NCBI RefSeq assembly: GCF_014534655.1
Contig: NZ_JACVVD010000006.1
Span: forward strand, 248,001 to 312,000
Origin: Paenibacillus sedimenti
GTDB taxonomy: Bacteria; Bacillota; Bacilli; Paenibacillales; NBRC-103111
Direction: 5' to 3'
Length of the DNA: 64,000 bases
The notes under the pieces: generated by a model
Told to the model about the DNA's origin: nothing
The model's input: only the letters and a program-made list of their open reading frames with translations
Database searches by the model: none
Shown here: positions 1 through 8,047 of the stretch, one piece after another
Layout: every line of letters starts with the position of its first letter
Position numbering within the stretch: position 1 is the first letter of the stretch
Position numbers and translations under genes: made by a program

Positions 1-20
1 CACGGGTAGAGCGATAAGGC

Positions 21-62
21 AAAAGCCTCTGCCCGTGGTTGATCAATCAGGCGGAGGCTTTT
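21..62. terminator. Stem-loop resembling a bidirectional terminator
   Basis: AAAAGCCTCTGCC at the left pairs with GGCGGAGGCTTTT at the right (13 bp with one G-U pair) around a 16-base loop. A-run on the left and T-run on the right allow termination in either direction. It lies before the TetR gene, so it probably ends a gene to the left of the window or one decayed here. Confidence 0.6.
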
Positions 63-181
63 ATGGATTGAAGCCGAACATTCTGTCTTCTGCTGGCGGT
101 AAACAGCAAGAAATAACCCAGCGTGATGAGCGCACAGATGAAGATATCGACACCGATCAGCACCTGATAATTGTTAAAGAA

Positions 182-778
182 ATGATGCAAAAAGGAGAAA
201 ACACCCGCAAGCATATCATTGCAAAATCTGCTGAGCTTTTTAACCAGCACGGTTACTCAGGCTCATCCCTGTCTGATATTACGGAGCGAACAGGCATTAA
301 AAAAGGCGGCATCTATCGCCACTTTGCCAGTAAGGATGAGATTGCGCTCGAAGCTTATAACTACGCGGCCAGTATTGTTGGCGGTCAGTTCACGCAAGCG
401 GTTGCCGCGCAAGAAACGGCGATGAATAAGTTGTTGGCTTATTTTCGCGTATACGAGCGGGTTGTGGAAGCACCACCATTTGTCGGAGGATGCCCGCTGC
501 TGAACATGGCGATTGAAAGCGACGACGGCCATCCCGGCTTACGCCAAAGAGCCCAGCAGGGCTTAGCCCGCACGCTGGACTCGATGAAAGCGATTATTCA
601 TGAAGGTGTTCAAAATGGAGAGTTCAAAGCTGATCTTAACGTTGACGCGCTTGCTACTTTCGCATTTGCCACCTTGGAAGGCGGCATTATGATGAGCAAG
701 CTCGAAGGCGACAACCGGCATATGCAGATGAACATCGAGAGCTTCACCGCTTATTTGAAGCAGGTTTGTCTGAAGTAA
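182..778 (+). CDS. TetR/AcrR family transcriptional regulator (LmrA/YxaF-like)
   Basis: Predicted DNA-binding repressor of about 198 residues. The N-terminal helix-turn-helix is typical of TetR proteins: RKHIIAKSAELF, then the recognition region TGIKKGGIYRHFASKDEI. The C-terminal ligand domain carries a GGCPLLNMAIES segment like that of LmrA/YxaF-type regulators, which in Bacillus control multidrug efflux genes. The frame is open further upstream, but that extension does not look like protein; the start is placed at the double ATG directly before the conserved domain, although the Shine-Dalgarno there is weak. No efflux gene is intact next to it, so its target is unknown. The following gene is convergent and only 3 bases away. 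Confidence 0.85.
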   Translation: MMQKGENTRKHIIAKSAELFNQHGYSGSSLSDITERTGIKKGGIYRHFASKDEIALEAYNYAASIVGGQFTQAVAAQETAMNKLLAYFRVYERVVEAPPFVGGCPLLNMAIESDDGHPGLRQRAQQGLARTLDSMKAIIHEGVQNGEFKADLNVDALATFAFATLEGGIMMSKLEGDNRHMQMNIESFTAYLKQVCLK

Positions 779-781
779 CGT

Positions 782-1000
782 TTATTGCGATGAGTTATGC
801 CCCGCCAAGGCGAGCAGCTCTGCCCGGTCCCGGACCTTCAGCGCTGCAGCCAGAGCGAGCACAACATCTTCGGAGGGGTTAATCCTCCCATTCTCAATGG
901 CATTCAGGATGGAGTAGCTGACCCCCGCTTTTTCCCCAAGCTTACGCAGCGTGAGATCCTGCTGCTGCCGCAGCTCTTTCAGTTTATGTCTAAATTCCAC
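782..1000 (-). CDS. Small XRE-family helix-turn-helix protein
   Basis: Predicted 72-residue DNA-binding protein that is essentially one XRE/Cro helix-turn-helix domain: KLKELRQQQDLTLRKLGEKAGVSYSILNAIENGRINPS, ending in a short alanine/leucine-rich helix. The frame can be read from a GTG 14 codons earlier (position 1042), but the GTG at 1000 is preceded by AAAAGGGGAGG at 9 bases' spacing, an excellent ribosome binding site, while the upstream GTG has none. This choice leaves the palindrome at 1028-1043 in the untranslated leader. Such stand-alone XRE proteins are usually autoregulators or partners of a neighbouring gene; no partner is obvious. Confidence 0.8.
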   Translation of the reverse strand: MEFRHKLKELRQQQDLTLRKLGEKAGVSYSILNAIENGRINPSEDVVLALAAALKVRDRAELLALAGHNSSQ

Positions 1001-1027
1001 TTGGCTTGGCCTCCCCTTTTTACTAGA

Positions 1028-1043
1028 AGTGTACGCATACACT
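1028..1043. promoter_or_regulatory. Palindrome AGTGTACGCATACACT, candidate operator of the XRE gene
   Basis: Arms AGTGTA and TACACT are perfectly inverted around CGCA. The site sits 28 bases upstream of the chosen start of the XRE gene. Just beyond it (1047-1067) AGATCCGTAA occurs twice in tandem. Position and symmetry suit autorepression by the XRE protein; this is inference. Confidence 0.4.
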
Positions 1044-1517
1044 TATAAGATCCGTAAAAGATCCGTAACTTTCTGATCGTAGCTATTTTAGCATACTGAA
1101 CATTTTCTTCCATTGTCCATTTGCAAAATGATGTCATAAATGACAAGAACTTTATCTCATTCCCGCGCCAGCAGGCTTTTCATTCAAAAAAACACTGCCA
1201 TTTTTGGAGGGAACTGAAAAAGTCCGATATTTCTAGATTCTAAAATAATAAAATTAAAACGAGCCTCTAGAATCACTTCTAAGGCTCGTTTTGCGTGTAG
1301 GGAGACATATTTGAACCCTCTAAATTCATGGTTTTTTCAAAAACACTACTTCTTCAGTGCCCTATCATCTGGCCGGCTGCCTTCTTGCTTGATTGATTGA
1401 ACTATCGTTTCCCTTTATTTTCAAAGCCTTATCGGTACGGGCTATGTTTTATTTTACTCAACTGCAGACGTTCGGAGTTTTTCTGTTAATGAAACAATCA
1501 CTTTTAGTTTAAAAAAC
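1044..1517. other. Gene-free stretch with one hairpin
   Basis: No reading frame with a credible ribosome binding site was found on either strand. The only clear structure is the hairpin at 1257-1292. Sequence around 1300-1420 has no recognised similarity. Confidence 0.5.
1257..1292. terminator. Orphan terminator-like hairpin
   Basis: AAACGAGCC ... GGCTCGTTT, extended by TAGAA/TTCTA across a one-base bulge, gives a stem of about 14 bp with an A-run before and a T-run after. No intact gene ends here, so it may be left from a lost gene. Confidence 0.55.
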
Positions 1518-1548
1518 TTGACCCTTACGTTACGTAACGGTGTATAGT
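1518..1548 (+). promoter_or_regulatory. MerR-type promoter with 19-bp spacer and internal palindrome
   Basis: TTGACC (1518-1523) and TATAGT (1543-1548) are separated by exactly 19 bases, the over-long spacer characteristic of promoters activated by MerR-family proteins. The spacer holds the perfect palindrome CGTTACGTAACG. It lies 44 bases before the MerR start codon, so autoregulation of the MerR-SRPBCC operon is likely. Confidence 0.8.
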
Positions 1549-1591
1549 GAATATACCGGTAAACAACTGGCGCCCGAGAAAGGGGATGATC

Positions 1592-2101
1592 ATGCAACGA
1601 GAGTGGAAGGTTGGAGAACTTGCGAAATTAACGGGTCTAACGATTCGCACTTTACGATTTTACGATCAAATCGGTTTGTTTTCGCCATCCGGCTATTCTA
1701 ATTCCGGTTACAGGCTCTATACGGAAACGGACATTTCGCGTCTGCAGCAAATTCTGTCCTTGAAGGAGTTAGGGCTGTCTCTGGAGCAAATTAAAGCCGT
1801 TATGGCAGGTGATCAGCTCAGCCTGTTAGACACTGTATCCCTTCAAATAGCACGGCTGAAAGAAAACATTCGTATGCAACAGAAGCTTTTGCACGAGCTC
1901 GAGAATGTATCAAGCCGGATGCACAGAAACGAACCGTTGACAGTTGAATATTTCACAAAAATCATGCTGACAATGAGGATGAATCATGAGAAGTATTTTG
2001 ACGAGAAGAAGTCGAGCTGGAATCTCCATCTCGACCAACTCGGCGCATATTTAGACGAACATCCGGGAGAACCCGGCCAAGGAGGATTCGACCATGAATG
2101 A
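1592..2101 (+). CDS. MerR family transcriptional regulator
   Basis: Predicted 169-residue regulator. The N-terminal winged helix-turn-helix is clear (WKVGELAKLTGLTIRTLRFY, then GYRLYTETDISRLQQI), followed by the long dimerisation helix LKENIRMQQKLLHELENV and a short C-terminal tail, as in MtaN/TipA-type MerR proteins without a large effector domain. The start is the second of two close ATGs, six bases after AAAGGGG. Its 3' end overlaps the next gene by 8 bases, so the two are translated as an operon from the 19-bp-spacer promoter. The tail (HPGEPGQGGFDHE) is short compared with TipAL; the inducer cannot be predicted. Confidence 0.85.
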   Translation: MQREWKVGELAKLTGLTIRTLRFYDQIGLFSPSGYSNSGYRLYTETDISRLQQILSLKELGLSLEQIKAVMAGDQLSLLDTVSLQIARLKENIRMQQKLLHELENVSSRMHRNEPLTVEYFTKIMLTMRMNHEKYFDEKKSSWNLHLDQLGAYLDEHPGEPGQGGFDHE

Positions 2102-2534
2102 ACCATCTGCCAAACATACCACTTTCGTCATCGAAAGGAACTATAAGCATTCGACTTCTCGGGTATTCGCCGCTTGGGCGGGCCAGGCCGCCAAAGCCGT
2201 CTGGTTCCCGAAAGCCGACGAGTTCGATTTCCGCGTAGGAGGACGAGAGTACAGCCGTGGAGGTCCGCCGGGAGGCCCTGTCTTCACTTTCGACGCCTGC
2301 TATCAGGAGATCGTTCCGGATAGACGCATTGTCTACTCGTACACGCTGGACATGGAAGAAACGCGGTTATCCGTCTCCGTGACGACGGTGGAGTTCAAAC
2401 CAGAGGGCGGCGGCACACGGTTGGTCTACACAGAGCAGGGTGTTTTTCTGGATGGCCATGATAAGCCCGAACTGCGGGAACATGGAACGAAACTATTATT
2501 GGACAAGCTCGGCGACGCTCTGGACGGGCAATGA
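2094..2534 (+). CDS. SRPBCC (AHSA1-like) domain protein
   Basis: A 146-residue START-like hydrophobic-ligand fold of the activator-of-Hsp90-ATPase-1 (AHSA1) type. Typical segments are RNYKHSTSRVFAAWAGQAAKAVWF at the N-terminus, FDFRVGGREYSRGGP, and the C-terminal GGTRLVYTEQGVFLDG. Proteins of this family bind small hydrophobic molecules and are often co-transcribed with ArsR or MerR regulators. AAGGAGG lies 8 bases before the ATG, inside the end of the MerR gene, with which it forms an operon. Ligand and biochemical role unknown. Confidence 0.8.
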   Translation: MNEPSAKHTTFVIERNYKHSTSRVFAAWAGQAAKAVWFPKADEFDFRVGGREYSRGGPPGGPVFTFDACYQEIVPDRRIVYSYTLDMEETRLSVSVTTVEFKPEGGGTRLVYTEQGVFLDGHDKPELREHGTKLLLDKLGDALDGQ

Positions 2535-2535
2535 A

Positions 2536-2622
2536 AGTTGCGGAGAGATTGCAAATCAATTGGGGCTAAGCCAGCCGTAAGCTTCCAAACATCCTCGCAT
2601 ACTTAGCGATATAGGTTTCAAC
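2536..2622 (+). pseudogene. Remnant of an ArsR-type helix-turn-helix
   Basis: Read in the frame starting at 2542 the DNA gives GEIANQLGLSQP, then a TAA stop, then SKHPRILSDIGF. This matches the recognition helix-turn-helix of ArsR repressors (usual form EIAEQLGLSQPTVSKHLKVLSDAGL). Only about 30 codons remain and one stop interrupts them. ArsR regulators commonly precede AHSA1/SRPBCC genes, and this remnant sits between two such genes, so it is probably the residue of the regulator of the following gene. No start, no N-terminal or C-terminal helices are left. Confidence 0.55.
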
Positions 2623-2650
2623 AAGTCAAATTAATTTTGGAGGGATGGAC

Positions 2651-3124
2651 ATGAACCAAAACAATGCAACAAACAAAATGACAACGCAAGTAGGTGAACG
2701 CGAGATTGTGATCATCCGCGTATTTGATACTCCGCGCGATCTTGTGTTTGATGCTTGGACGAAAGAGGAGCACCTGTCGAAGTGGTGGGGACCTCGAGGA
2801 TTTACGACGACTTTTCAGAAGTTTGATATGAAACCGGGCGGTACATGGCAGTTTATTATGCACGGTCCTGATGGCGTTGATTATCCCAACACCAACGTCT
2901 TTGTCGAGGTTGTTAAACCCGAGCGAATCGTCTTCAAACATGATGTGTTTCCCCATTTTCTGGCGACAGCAGTCTTTGAGGAACTGGATGGCAAGACCAA
3001 ACTCACTTATAGCACAGTTTTTGAAGAAAATGCCGATGTATTCGATAAGGTGAAAACATATGCCGTCCCAGGTGGCGAACAGACCATGGATCGTCTTGAG
3101 GAGCATCTGGCAAGTATGTCATAA
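2651..3124 (+). CDS. SRPBCC (AHSA1-like) domain protein
   Basis: A 157-residue AHSA1/SRPBCC protein: REIVIIRVFDTPRDLVFDAWTKEEHLSKWWGP, then the conserved MKPGGTWQFIMHGPDG and LTYSTVFE segments. The family binds hydrophobic small molecules in a helix-grip fold. Two ATGs lie six bases apart; the second is chosen because TTGGAGG is 8 bases away from it and only 2 from the first. It is not closely similar to the SRPBCC protein 120 bases upstream, so this is not a simple tandem duplication. The intervening DNA holds the ArsR remnant. Function unknown. Confidence 0.8.
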   Translation: MNQNNATNKMTTQVGEREIVIIRVFDTPRDLVFDAWTKEEHLSKWWGPRGFTTTFQKFDMKPGGTWQFIMHGPDGVDYPNTNVFVEVVKPERIVFKHDVFPHFLATAVFEELDGKTKLTYSTVFEENADVFDKVKTYAVPGGEQTMDRLEEHLASMS

Positions 3125-3199
3125 AAGTAAGAGCCAGCCTCGTATTGATACCCCCGGTAATAGCCCGCTATTTATTTCGCGAGGATGAGATCGTATCGT

Positions 3200-3420
3200 T
3201 TTGAGGTTGGGCACCTTCAGGGTGACCCTTAGGGGATTGCTAACGCTACAAAATTGAAGCAAAGAACAGCGAACTTAAGCACAGGCACGGGTATGATGTA
3301 GCCACATCCTCGGGTCTATTAGGGATGGAGCTCCAAGGTGCTATGACCGTATTTACGGTTAATCTAAAACGAATATTGAAGCTAATGAAGTAAGAAACTA
3401 AATAGATAGACTAGCCTAGA
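3200..3420 (+). other. Unidentified structured non-coding stretch, possible remnant of an IS110-type non-coding end
   Basis: No coding frame is credible. Several hairpins follow one another: GGG-CACC/GGTG-A-CCC (3209-3228), CATCC/GGATG (3305-3327) and a perfect ACCGTA-TT-TACGGT (3346-3359) followed by TAATC. The succession of a loop preceded by CCTCGGGTC and a CTATGACCG hairpin ending GGTTAATC reminded me of the guide loops of IS110-family bridge RNAs, but no transposase lies nearby. Orientation and limits are guesses. Confidence 0.3.
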
Positions 3421-3426
3421 GAGTGG

Positions 3427-3473
3427 AAAGACGACCCTAACCCCAAAAACTGGGATTAAAGGTCGTCTTTTTA
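3427..3473 (+). terminator. Rho-independent terminator
   Basis: AAAGACGACC pairs with GGTCGTCTTT, extended inward by TAACCCCA/TGGGATTA with one wobble; loop AAAAC; followed by TTTA. Strong stem. It would terminate transcription coming from the SRPBCC gene or from the structured stretch before it. Confidence 0.8.
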
Positions 3474-3588
3474 TCTGTACCTCTTAGCTGATTCGAAAAA
3501 CTACAAGTTCTTCATTGGCCTCCATTTTTAGGCAGTGTTTTTTAAATGATTATAATCAAGATATTCTTTTCCGTCTTTATTATAATGA

Positions 3589-6153
3589 CTATTGGTCTGT
3601 CTGAGCTAAGTTAGTAACTTGTGAAGGAGTTAAGGCGCCTTCATAAATGCGCAATTCGTCCATTAAGCCTTTGAATGGTGTATCCCACCAGTTGACTCCT
3701 AAACTGAAGCTGGCATTGGTAGTAGTAAAAATATTTGAGAAGTTTGTTCCTGTAAACTTTGGAACACCGTTGACATAAACAATAATCGTACCGTTATCAA
3801 CAGAAAAAGCCAAATGCGTCCACTCGCCAGTTTTGACGGTTAAACCTGTAGGCGCATCATACCATCTTGTACTGCCTGACCAGATCATAGTGTTTCCGCC
3901 TGCCGGCCCATTCGGAACAAGGCTTACCCAGTTATTAGGGTCTGCGGCTCCAAAGAAAGTGGTGGTATACATAGTTAATTGTTCAGGTTTTAACCAAAGC
4001 GACACAGAGTACTTATTGCTAGAGATTAGTCCATTTGGCAACCGTATACCAGAGTCTCCATTAAACGCTGCAGCTTTACCATTCTTACCGTCAACATAAG
4101 TAATTGTTCCGCCTGTATTATTAATTCTGTCCCCGGTTTCAGTTCCCGCACCAAAATTACCTATAAGATCATTCAGGTCATTTTCAAATGAATATTGAGC
4201 AACTAACTCTGCCTCTTGGTAGGGTAGTACAGTAATATGAAAGACTTTTGTGGCTTTTACATCTCCTTTAGAGATGGTAGCAGTAAGAGTAGCATTCACA
4301 GAATTAGAACCAGCCTCCGGTCGATTAATTACACCTGTATCAGATACAACGTTAGGATTTGATGTCTGCCATGAGATTTGAGTATTTCGAGTACCTTCTG
4401 AAGGAAGTGTCAGATTGGAAATGACTTTCTCTATGTCACCAAGATTCAAATCATTTACAACATCGGCTACAATTTCTTCATCCGTTTTATCAAGCAGTTT
4501 ACTTCCCCACACAGATACACCTTCATTTGACAATGCAGTAAAGCTCATCACATAACTTTCTGAAGTTGGATCCCATTGACGTACGAAAACTCCGTCATAG
4601 GTAATGCCATCTACTTTTATTTCTGCTTGGTTATGGCTAGTTTTGGCCCATGTACCAGTCACTTCACCAGAAATCGTATTATCCTTATTTAAACGGATGA
4701 ATACAGATTTTTTAATTTCTGCACCATAATCTTTTTCTTGGTTAATAAATTTATATTCCCCAATTAGGTCTTGTCTGTTAACCTTCTCAATCGTTTCACC
4801 GGCATAGCGGTACGGTGCAACCACTGGCCAGCCATTTTTATTCATGAACATTTGATGAACCCGGACCTCATGAAACTCACCTGTTTGCGGGAAGCGGCTA
4901 TGGAAAACCAAAAACTGCTGCCCTGTTTCAGAATCTAAGAAAACTGAATTATGTCCAGGAGAAAGATAACCTACGCCAATTCCTGTACCGGGATCCCCCG
5001 CTTTTCTTTCAAACAAGAAGTTACCCATAATTTTATTTCCATAAGGAGAATGATCAACATTGCCTGGTAAAACCGCATCTTGTCCTTTTGCATCTACATA
5101 AGGACCATCCGGGCTTGTTGATCGGAATTGTCTCATATTATAGCCGCCGTCAGCGCCTAACCAGCCATACGTTACATATAGATAATAATAGCCAGTATTC
5201 TTATCATAGACAACGTAAGGACCTTCACCTGATTTACCATATCCGCCTGCAATTTTTGTTCCAAAATATCGATCGACAAGTCGGCCATCAGATGTCGTCC
5301 CATCTTCACCTGGATAAATTGCTTTACCTGATCTTTCATCGATTTCAAGGACATAAATTCCACCGGACCATGAACCATATGTCATCCATAGCTTGCCATC
5401 CTTGTCATAAAACAAATTAGCATCGATTGCATTTGGAAAAGTTCTATTAGCATAAGATCCATTACTATTAAACCAACTGGAACTTGGACCTTCTAAGGTA
5501 CCGTTATCAATAAGAGTTTGGATATTTGTATTCGTGTATTTTTTATTAACATTACTATTGGCATCATACGCTTCTTCTCTCGTAAAACCGGAATATATAA
5601 CGGTATCAACATACTTATATGGTCCTTCTATATCTTTAGATACTGCATAACCAATAGCGGAACGGATATAAGTAGATGATGCACTATAATAAATCATATA
5701 AGAACCCTTTGATCCGTCCTCATTGATATAGTTTTCATTCCAGAAAACATCTGGAGCCCAAACAGCAAAACCGCCTTTACTATCAGAATCATTTTCACCG
5801 GCCCATGCAAAAGAACCAGCTAGATTTTTTGATAAATCACCATATAACTTATTTTCAGGTGTTGTATATCCATTGGTGAAAGTCTTCCAATTTATTAAGT
5901 CCGTTGACTTGGCAGCCTCAATATGAGAGCCGAACACGTAATATGTATCCCCATTTTTTACGATTGAGGGATCATGGACAGATACATTTTGAAAATCAGG
6001 CGCTTCGCCTTGGTAATCAACGTGTGGTTTATTACTATTTTCGCTAGGCTGACTGGCGGAATTGTCTGTACCATTACCAAAAGCAGAACTTGGTATCATT
6101 AATAAAAGCATTAAGAATACAAGTGTAAATTTTCTTACCAAACTTTTACTCAT
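3589..6153 (-). CDS. Secreted GH43 family arabinanase-like glycoside hydrolase with Ig-like and LamG-type domains
   Basis: 854 residues. Order: signal peptide (1-26, hydrophobic LVFLMLLLMI, AFG cleavage region); GH43 five-bladed propeller (about 55-470) with the expected acids in VHDPSI (D61), NAIDANLF (D244) and SGEGP (E310) and the calcium-associated histidine in SPGHNS (H401); a beta-rich linker domain (about 475-555) as in Bacillus Abn2-type arabinanases; an atrophied bacterial Ig-like domain (about 560-645); a C-terminal LamG/concanavalin-like domain (about 650-850), probably carbohydrate-binding. Likely cleaves alpha-1,5-arabinan outside the cell; substrate is inferred from subfamily resemblance. 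AT-richer than its neighbours. SD AGAGGAGA 8-9 bases before the ATG. A cre-like box lies about 100 bases upstream. Arabinose catabolic genes araBDA occur at the right end of the window. Confidence 0.85.
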   Translation of the reverse strand: MSKSLVRKFTLVFLMLLLMIPSSAFGNGTDNSASQPSENSNKPHVDYQGEAPDFQNVSVHDPSIVKNGDTYYVFGSHIEAAKSTDLINWKTFTNGYTTPENKLYGDLSKNLAGSFAWAGENDSDSKGGFAVWAPDVFWNENYINEDGSKGSYMIYYSASSTYIRSAIGYAVSKDIEGPYKYVDTVIYSGFTREEAYDANSNVNKKYTNTNIQTLIDNGTLEGPSSSWFNSNGSYANRTFPNAIDANLFYDKDGKLWMTYGSWSGGIYVLEIDERSGKAIYPGEDGTTSDGRLVDRYFGTKIAGGYGKSGEGPYVVYDKNTGYYYLYVTYGWLGADGGYNMRQFRSTSPDGPYVDAKGQDAVLPGNVDHSPYGNKIMGNFLFERKAGDPGTGIGVGYLSPGHNSVFLDSETGQQFLVFHSRFPQTGEFHEVRVHQMFMNKNGWPVVAPYRYAGETIEKVNRQDLIGEYKFINQEKDYGAEIKKSVFIRLNKDNTISGEVTGTWAKTSHNQAEIKVDGITYDGVFVRQWDPTSESYVMSFTALSNEGVSVWGSKLLDKTDEEIVADVVNDLNLGDIEKVISNLTLPSEGTRNTQISWQTSNPNVVSDTGVINRPEAGSNSVNATLTATISKGDVKATKVFHITVLPYQEAELVAQYSFENDLNDLIGNFGAGTETGDRINNTGGTITYVDGKNGKAAAFNGDSGIRLPNGLISSNKYSVSLWLKPEQLTMYTTTFFGAADPNNWVSLVPNGPAGGNTMIWSGSTRWYDAPTGLTVKTGEWTHLAFSVDNGTIIVYVNGVPKFTGTNFSNIFTTTNASFSLGVNWWDTPFKGLMDELRIYEGALTPSQVTNLAQTDQ

Positions 6154-6250
6154 TTAGATGTTCTCCTCTCTCTTTGAAAAAAAATTAAATTCACGTCTAA
6201 TACTCTTTAAAACTATGAATCCCTCCTATTGTTGGATTTACTTACAGGTC

Positions 6251-6264
6251 ATAAAGCGCTTACA
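6251..6264 (-). promoter_or_regulatory. cre-like box upstream of the GH43 gene
   Basis: On the minus strand TGTAAGCGCTTTAT matches 12 of 14 positions of the CcpA consensus TGWAANCGNTNWCA. It lies about 100 bases before the GH43 start in AT-rich DNA, so carbon catabolite repression is likely. Confidence 0.55.
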
Positions 6265-6402
6265 AATTACAGAAAAATTAATAATTAATATAATTATTAA
6301 TAAATTAATAATACTATAAATTAAAATAATCCTCGCGGGTATATCCTCATAGGTATATTGTCCTATTTTTGACAATTGATAAAGTTTGAATGTACGGGGA
6401 TG

Positions 6403-7347
6403 CTAGAAAGTCGTAGAAGGAGCTGCTGATTTACTTGACCCCTTAAGATTCCGAAAATCGGAGATTAACAGGATTCCCATAAAAACAAAGCCTACTCCCG
6501 CAACATGGGCGAACGAGAATGGCTCATGCAGCACCGCATAGGAAAGCAAAAGCGTACTGACCGGAATACATCCCGTGTATACGGCTGCCGTACTGGCCGG
6601 TAGATTCGATACCCCGCGGAACCATAAAATATAACCGCCGACAGTGACGAAAATACCATAATACAGCAGAAGTCCGATTTCCCCTCCCCCTACTTGATCG
6701 AAGTCGAACTGCCAAGCCTCCACAATCGAAAACGGCAAAAACATCAGAAAAGAAAAAAATGTGATATAGGTCGTTCCGAGCAAGGGGGAAACGCCGCTTG
6801 ATGTCTTTTTCCGCAATATGGTCAGCATCGCCTCCCCGATCACAGCCAACAAGATCAGCAGAATACCTATGTAGGAGTCATTGGATTGCGCCACGGATGC
6901 CGACATCAGCCAACCGGGTGCCTGGATGACTACTATTCCGAACAGTGAACAGCCGATGCCGAGTGTTAGGCGTGCCGTCAGTTTTTCCTTTAATATGGCG
7001 AATGATAGCAGCGCAATTGCCGCGGGAGTCAAGCTGGTTACGATGCCGCTTTCGGCAGCGGAAGCGTATCTTAAACCGTATAGCATGAGCACGCGAAAAA
7101 GAAACATGCCAAGAAACGCCTGCAGAAGCAGGATGAGTGCATCCCTCTTCCCTACCTTGATCAAACTCTTACGGTTCGCGAGCAGCAAGATCGGGATTAA
7201 AAGCACCAGGGCGATCGCCAAACTGGCCGTTTGCGATAAAAAGACGGGCAGCTGCATGGTCATCAGCTTGCCGGCCACAACGGAGCTGCCTATGAGAATA
7301 GCGGCCATGGTTAATTCTAAATAAGCGTAGTAACGATGTTTCATCAT
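6403..7347 (-). CDS. EamA/DMT-family membrane transporter
   Basis: 314 residues with about ten hydrophobic segments arranged as two EamA repeats (roughly 8-142 and 158-300). The first repeat ends with SGIVTSLTPAAIALLSFAILKEKLTARLTLGIGCSLFGIVVI and the second with the parallel TAAVYTGCIPVSTLLLSYAVLHEPFSFAHVAGVGFVFMGILLI motif, including the family's conserved glutamates. Drug/metabolite transporter superfamily members of this size export amino acids, nucleosides or other metabolites; the substrate cannot be told. AAGAGGTG precedes the start. It is transcribed on its own: the upstream NlpC gene has its own terminator. Confidence 0.85.
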   Translation of the reverse strand: MMKHRYYAYLELTMAAILIGSSVVAGKLMTMQLPVFLSQTASLAIALVLLIPILLLANRKSLIKVGKRDALILLLQAFLGMFLFRVLMLYGLRYASAAESGIVTSLTPAAIALLSFAILKEKLTARLTLGIGCSLFGIVVIQAPGWLMSASVAQSNDSYIGILLILLAVIGEAMLTILRKKTSSGVSPLLGTTYITFFSFLMFLPFSIVEAWQFDFDQVGGGEIGLLLYYGIFVTVGGYILWFRGVSNLPASTAAVYTGCIPVSTLLLSYAVLHEPFSFAHVAGVGFVFMGILLISDFRNLKGSSKSAAPSTTF

Positions 7348-7454
7348 GTCAAAAGTTTCACCTCTTATGCATTTGTTGATGTAAACTGTAACAAATGCAA
7401 AGTGGTTTGCGAAAGATCCGTTTATGACACGTTTTTATGGTACCACTTAATACC

Positions 7455-7507
7455 AAAAAGACCCCTGAACCCATATCATCCTCAAGGATATGGAACACGG
7501 GGCCCTT
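7455..7507 (-). terminator. Terminator of the NlpC/P60 gene
   Basis: On the minus strand CCATATC and GATATGG pair, flanked by CCCC/GGGG, and the stem is followed by TCTTTTTGG. It begins a few bases after the NlpC/P60 stop codon. Confidence 0.7.
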
Positions 7508-7510
7508 TGT

Positions 7511-8047
7511 TTACAAACGACGTCCTGTAATGAAACGATCTTTCCAGTATCCGGAGTACATATCCCTGACGACGACACCGGAGCTGGCTGTGTTGCTGAT
7601 GAATTTGCCATTGCCGATATAGATGCCGACATGATTAATACGGCCTGGTTTGCTTACACTAAACATAACCAGATCGCCTTTACTCAAATTTGATTTACTC
7701 GAAATGCGAGTGCCCATTTTAGCCTGCGCTTTTGAGCCCCAAGGTATCGAGATCCCATTTTGTTTAAAAACCATCTGTGTAAAAGCAGAGCAATCGAGAA
7801 TTAAACGCCGCGTATCTCTTACGCCAAATGCATATCTGACTTTGCCTTTATAGGATTCGGCTGTACGGATGATCCGGTCGGCCCGGCTCGAACTTGTTGC
7901 ACTATAAGCAGCTGTTGCATCAGCGGAAATCGTATCGGCATGAGCGGATTGCGGATTGAATAACATACTTCCTGAAGTCAATAAGGAAAGGCTAAGGCTT
8001 ATCCCCACTAACGATTTGCCAAGGCGGCTCTTCTTCATAAAAGTCAT
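7511..8047 (-). CDS. Secreted NlpC/P60 peptidoglycan endopeptidase
   Basis: 178 residues: signal peptide (hydrophobic SLVGISLSLSLLTSGSMLF, cleavage near AHA-D at about 37) and an NlpC/P60 domain (about 55-178). Catalytic cysteine in LDCSAFTQ (C86) and histidine in INHVGIYIG (H139); the third polar position falls in SNTASSG (N152 region) rather than the commoner histidine, which the family tolerates. Such enzymes cleave the gamma-D-Glu-diaminopimelate bond in the cell wall. Compared with LytE/CwlS it lacks LysM or SH3 wall-binding repeats. AAGGAGG precedes the start. A set of phased AATTCT repeats upstream may be its regulatory region. Confidence 0.88.
   Translation of the reverse strand: MTFMKKSRLGKSLVGISLSLSLLTSGSMLFNPQSAHADTISADATAAYSATSSSRADRIIRTAESYKGKVRYAFGVRDTRRLILDCSAFTQMVFKQNGISIPWGSKAQAKMGTRISSKSNLSKGDLVMFSVSKPGRINHVGIYIGNGKFISNTASSGVVVRDMYSGYWKDRFITGRRL

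Noticed and set aside
47-178. Minus-strand frame with a strongly hydrophobic stretch (FICALITLGYFLLF) next to the TetR gene, like the C-terminus of an efflux pump
   Set aside because: Only about 40 residues, antisense to the TetR leader in part, no second helix, and it ends inside the terminator stem; cannot be told from chance.
1290-1320. T-loop-like GGTTCAAAT on the minus strand, suggesting a tRNA or tmRNA end
   Set aside because: No acceptor or anticodon arms can be paired around it.
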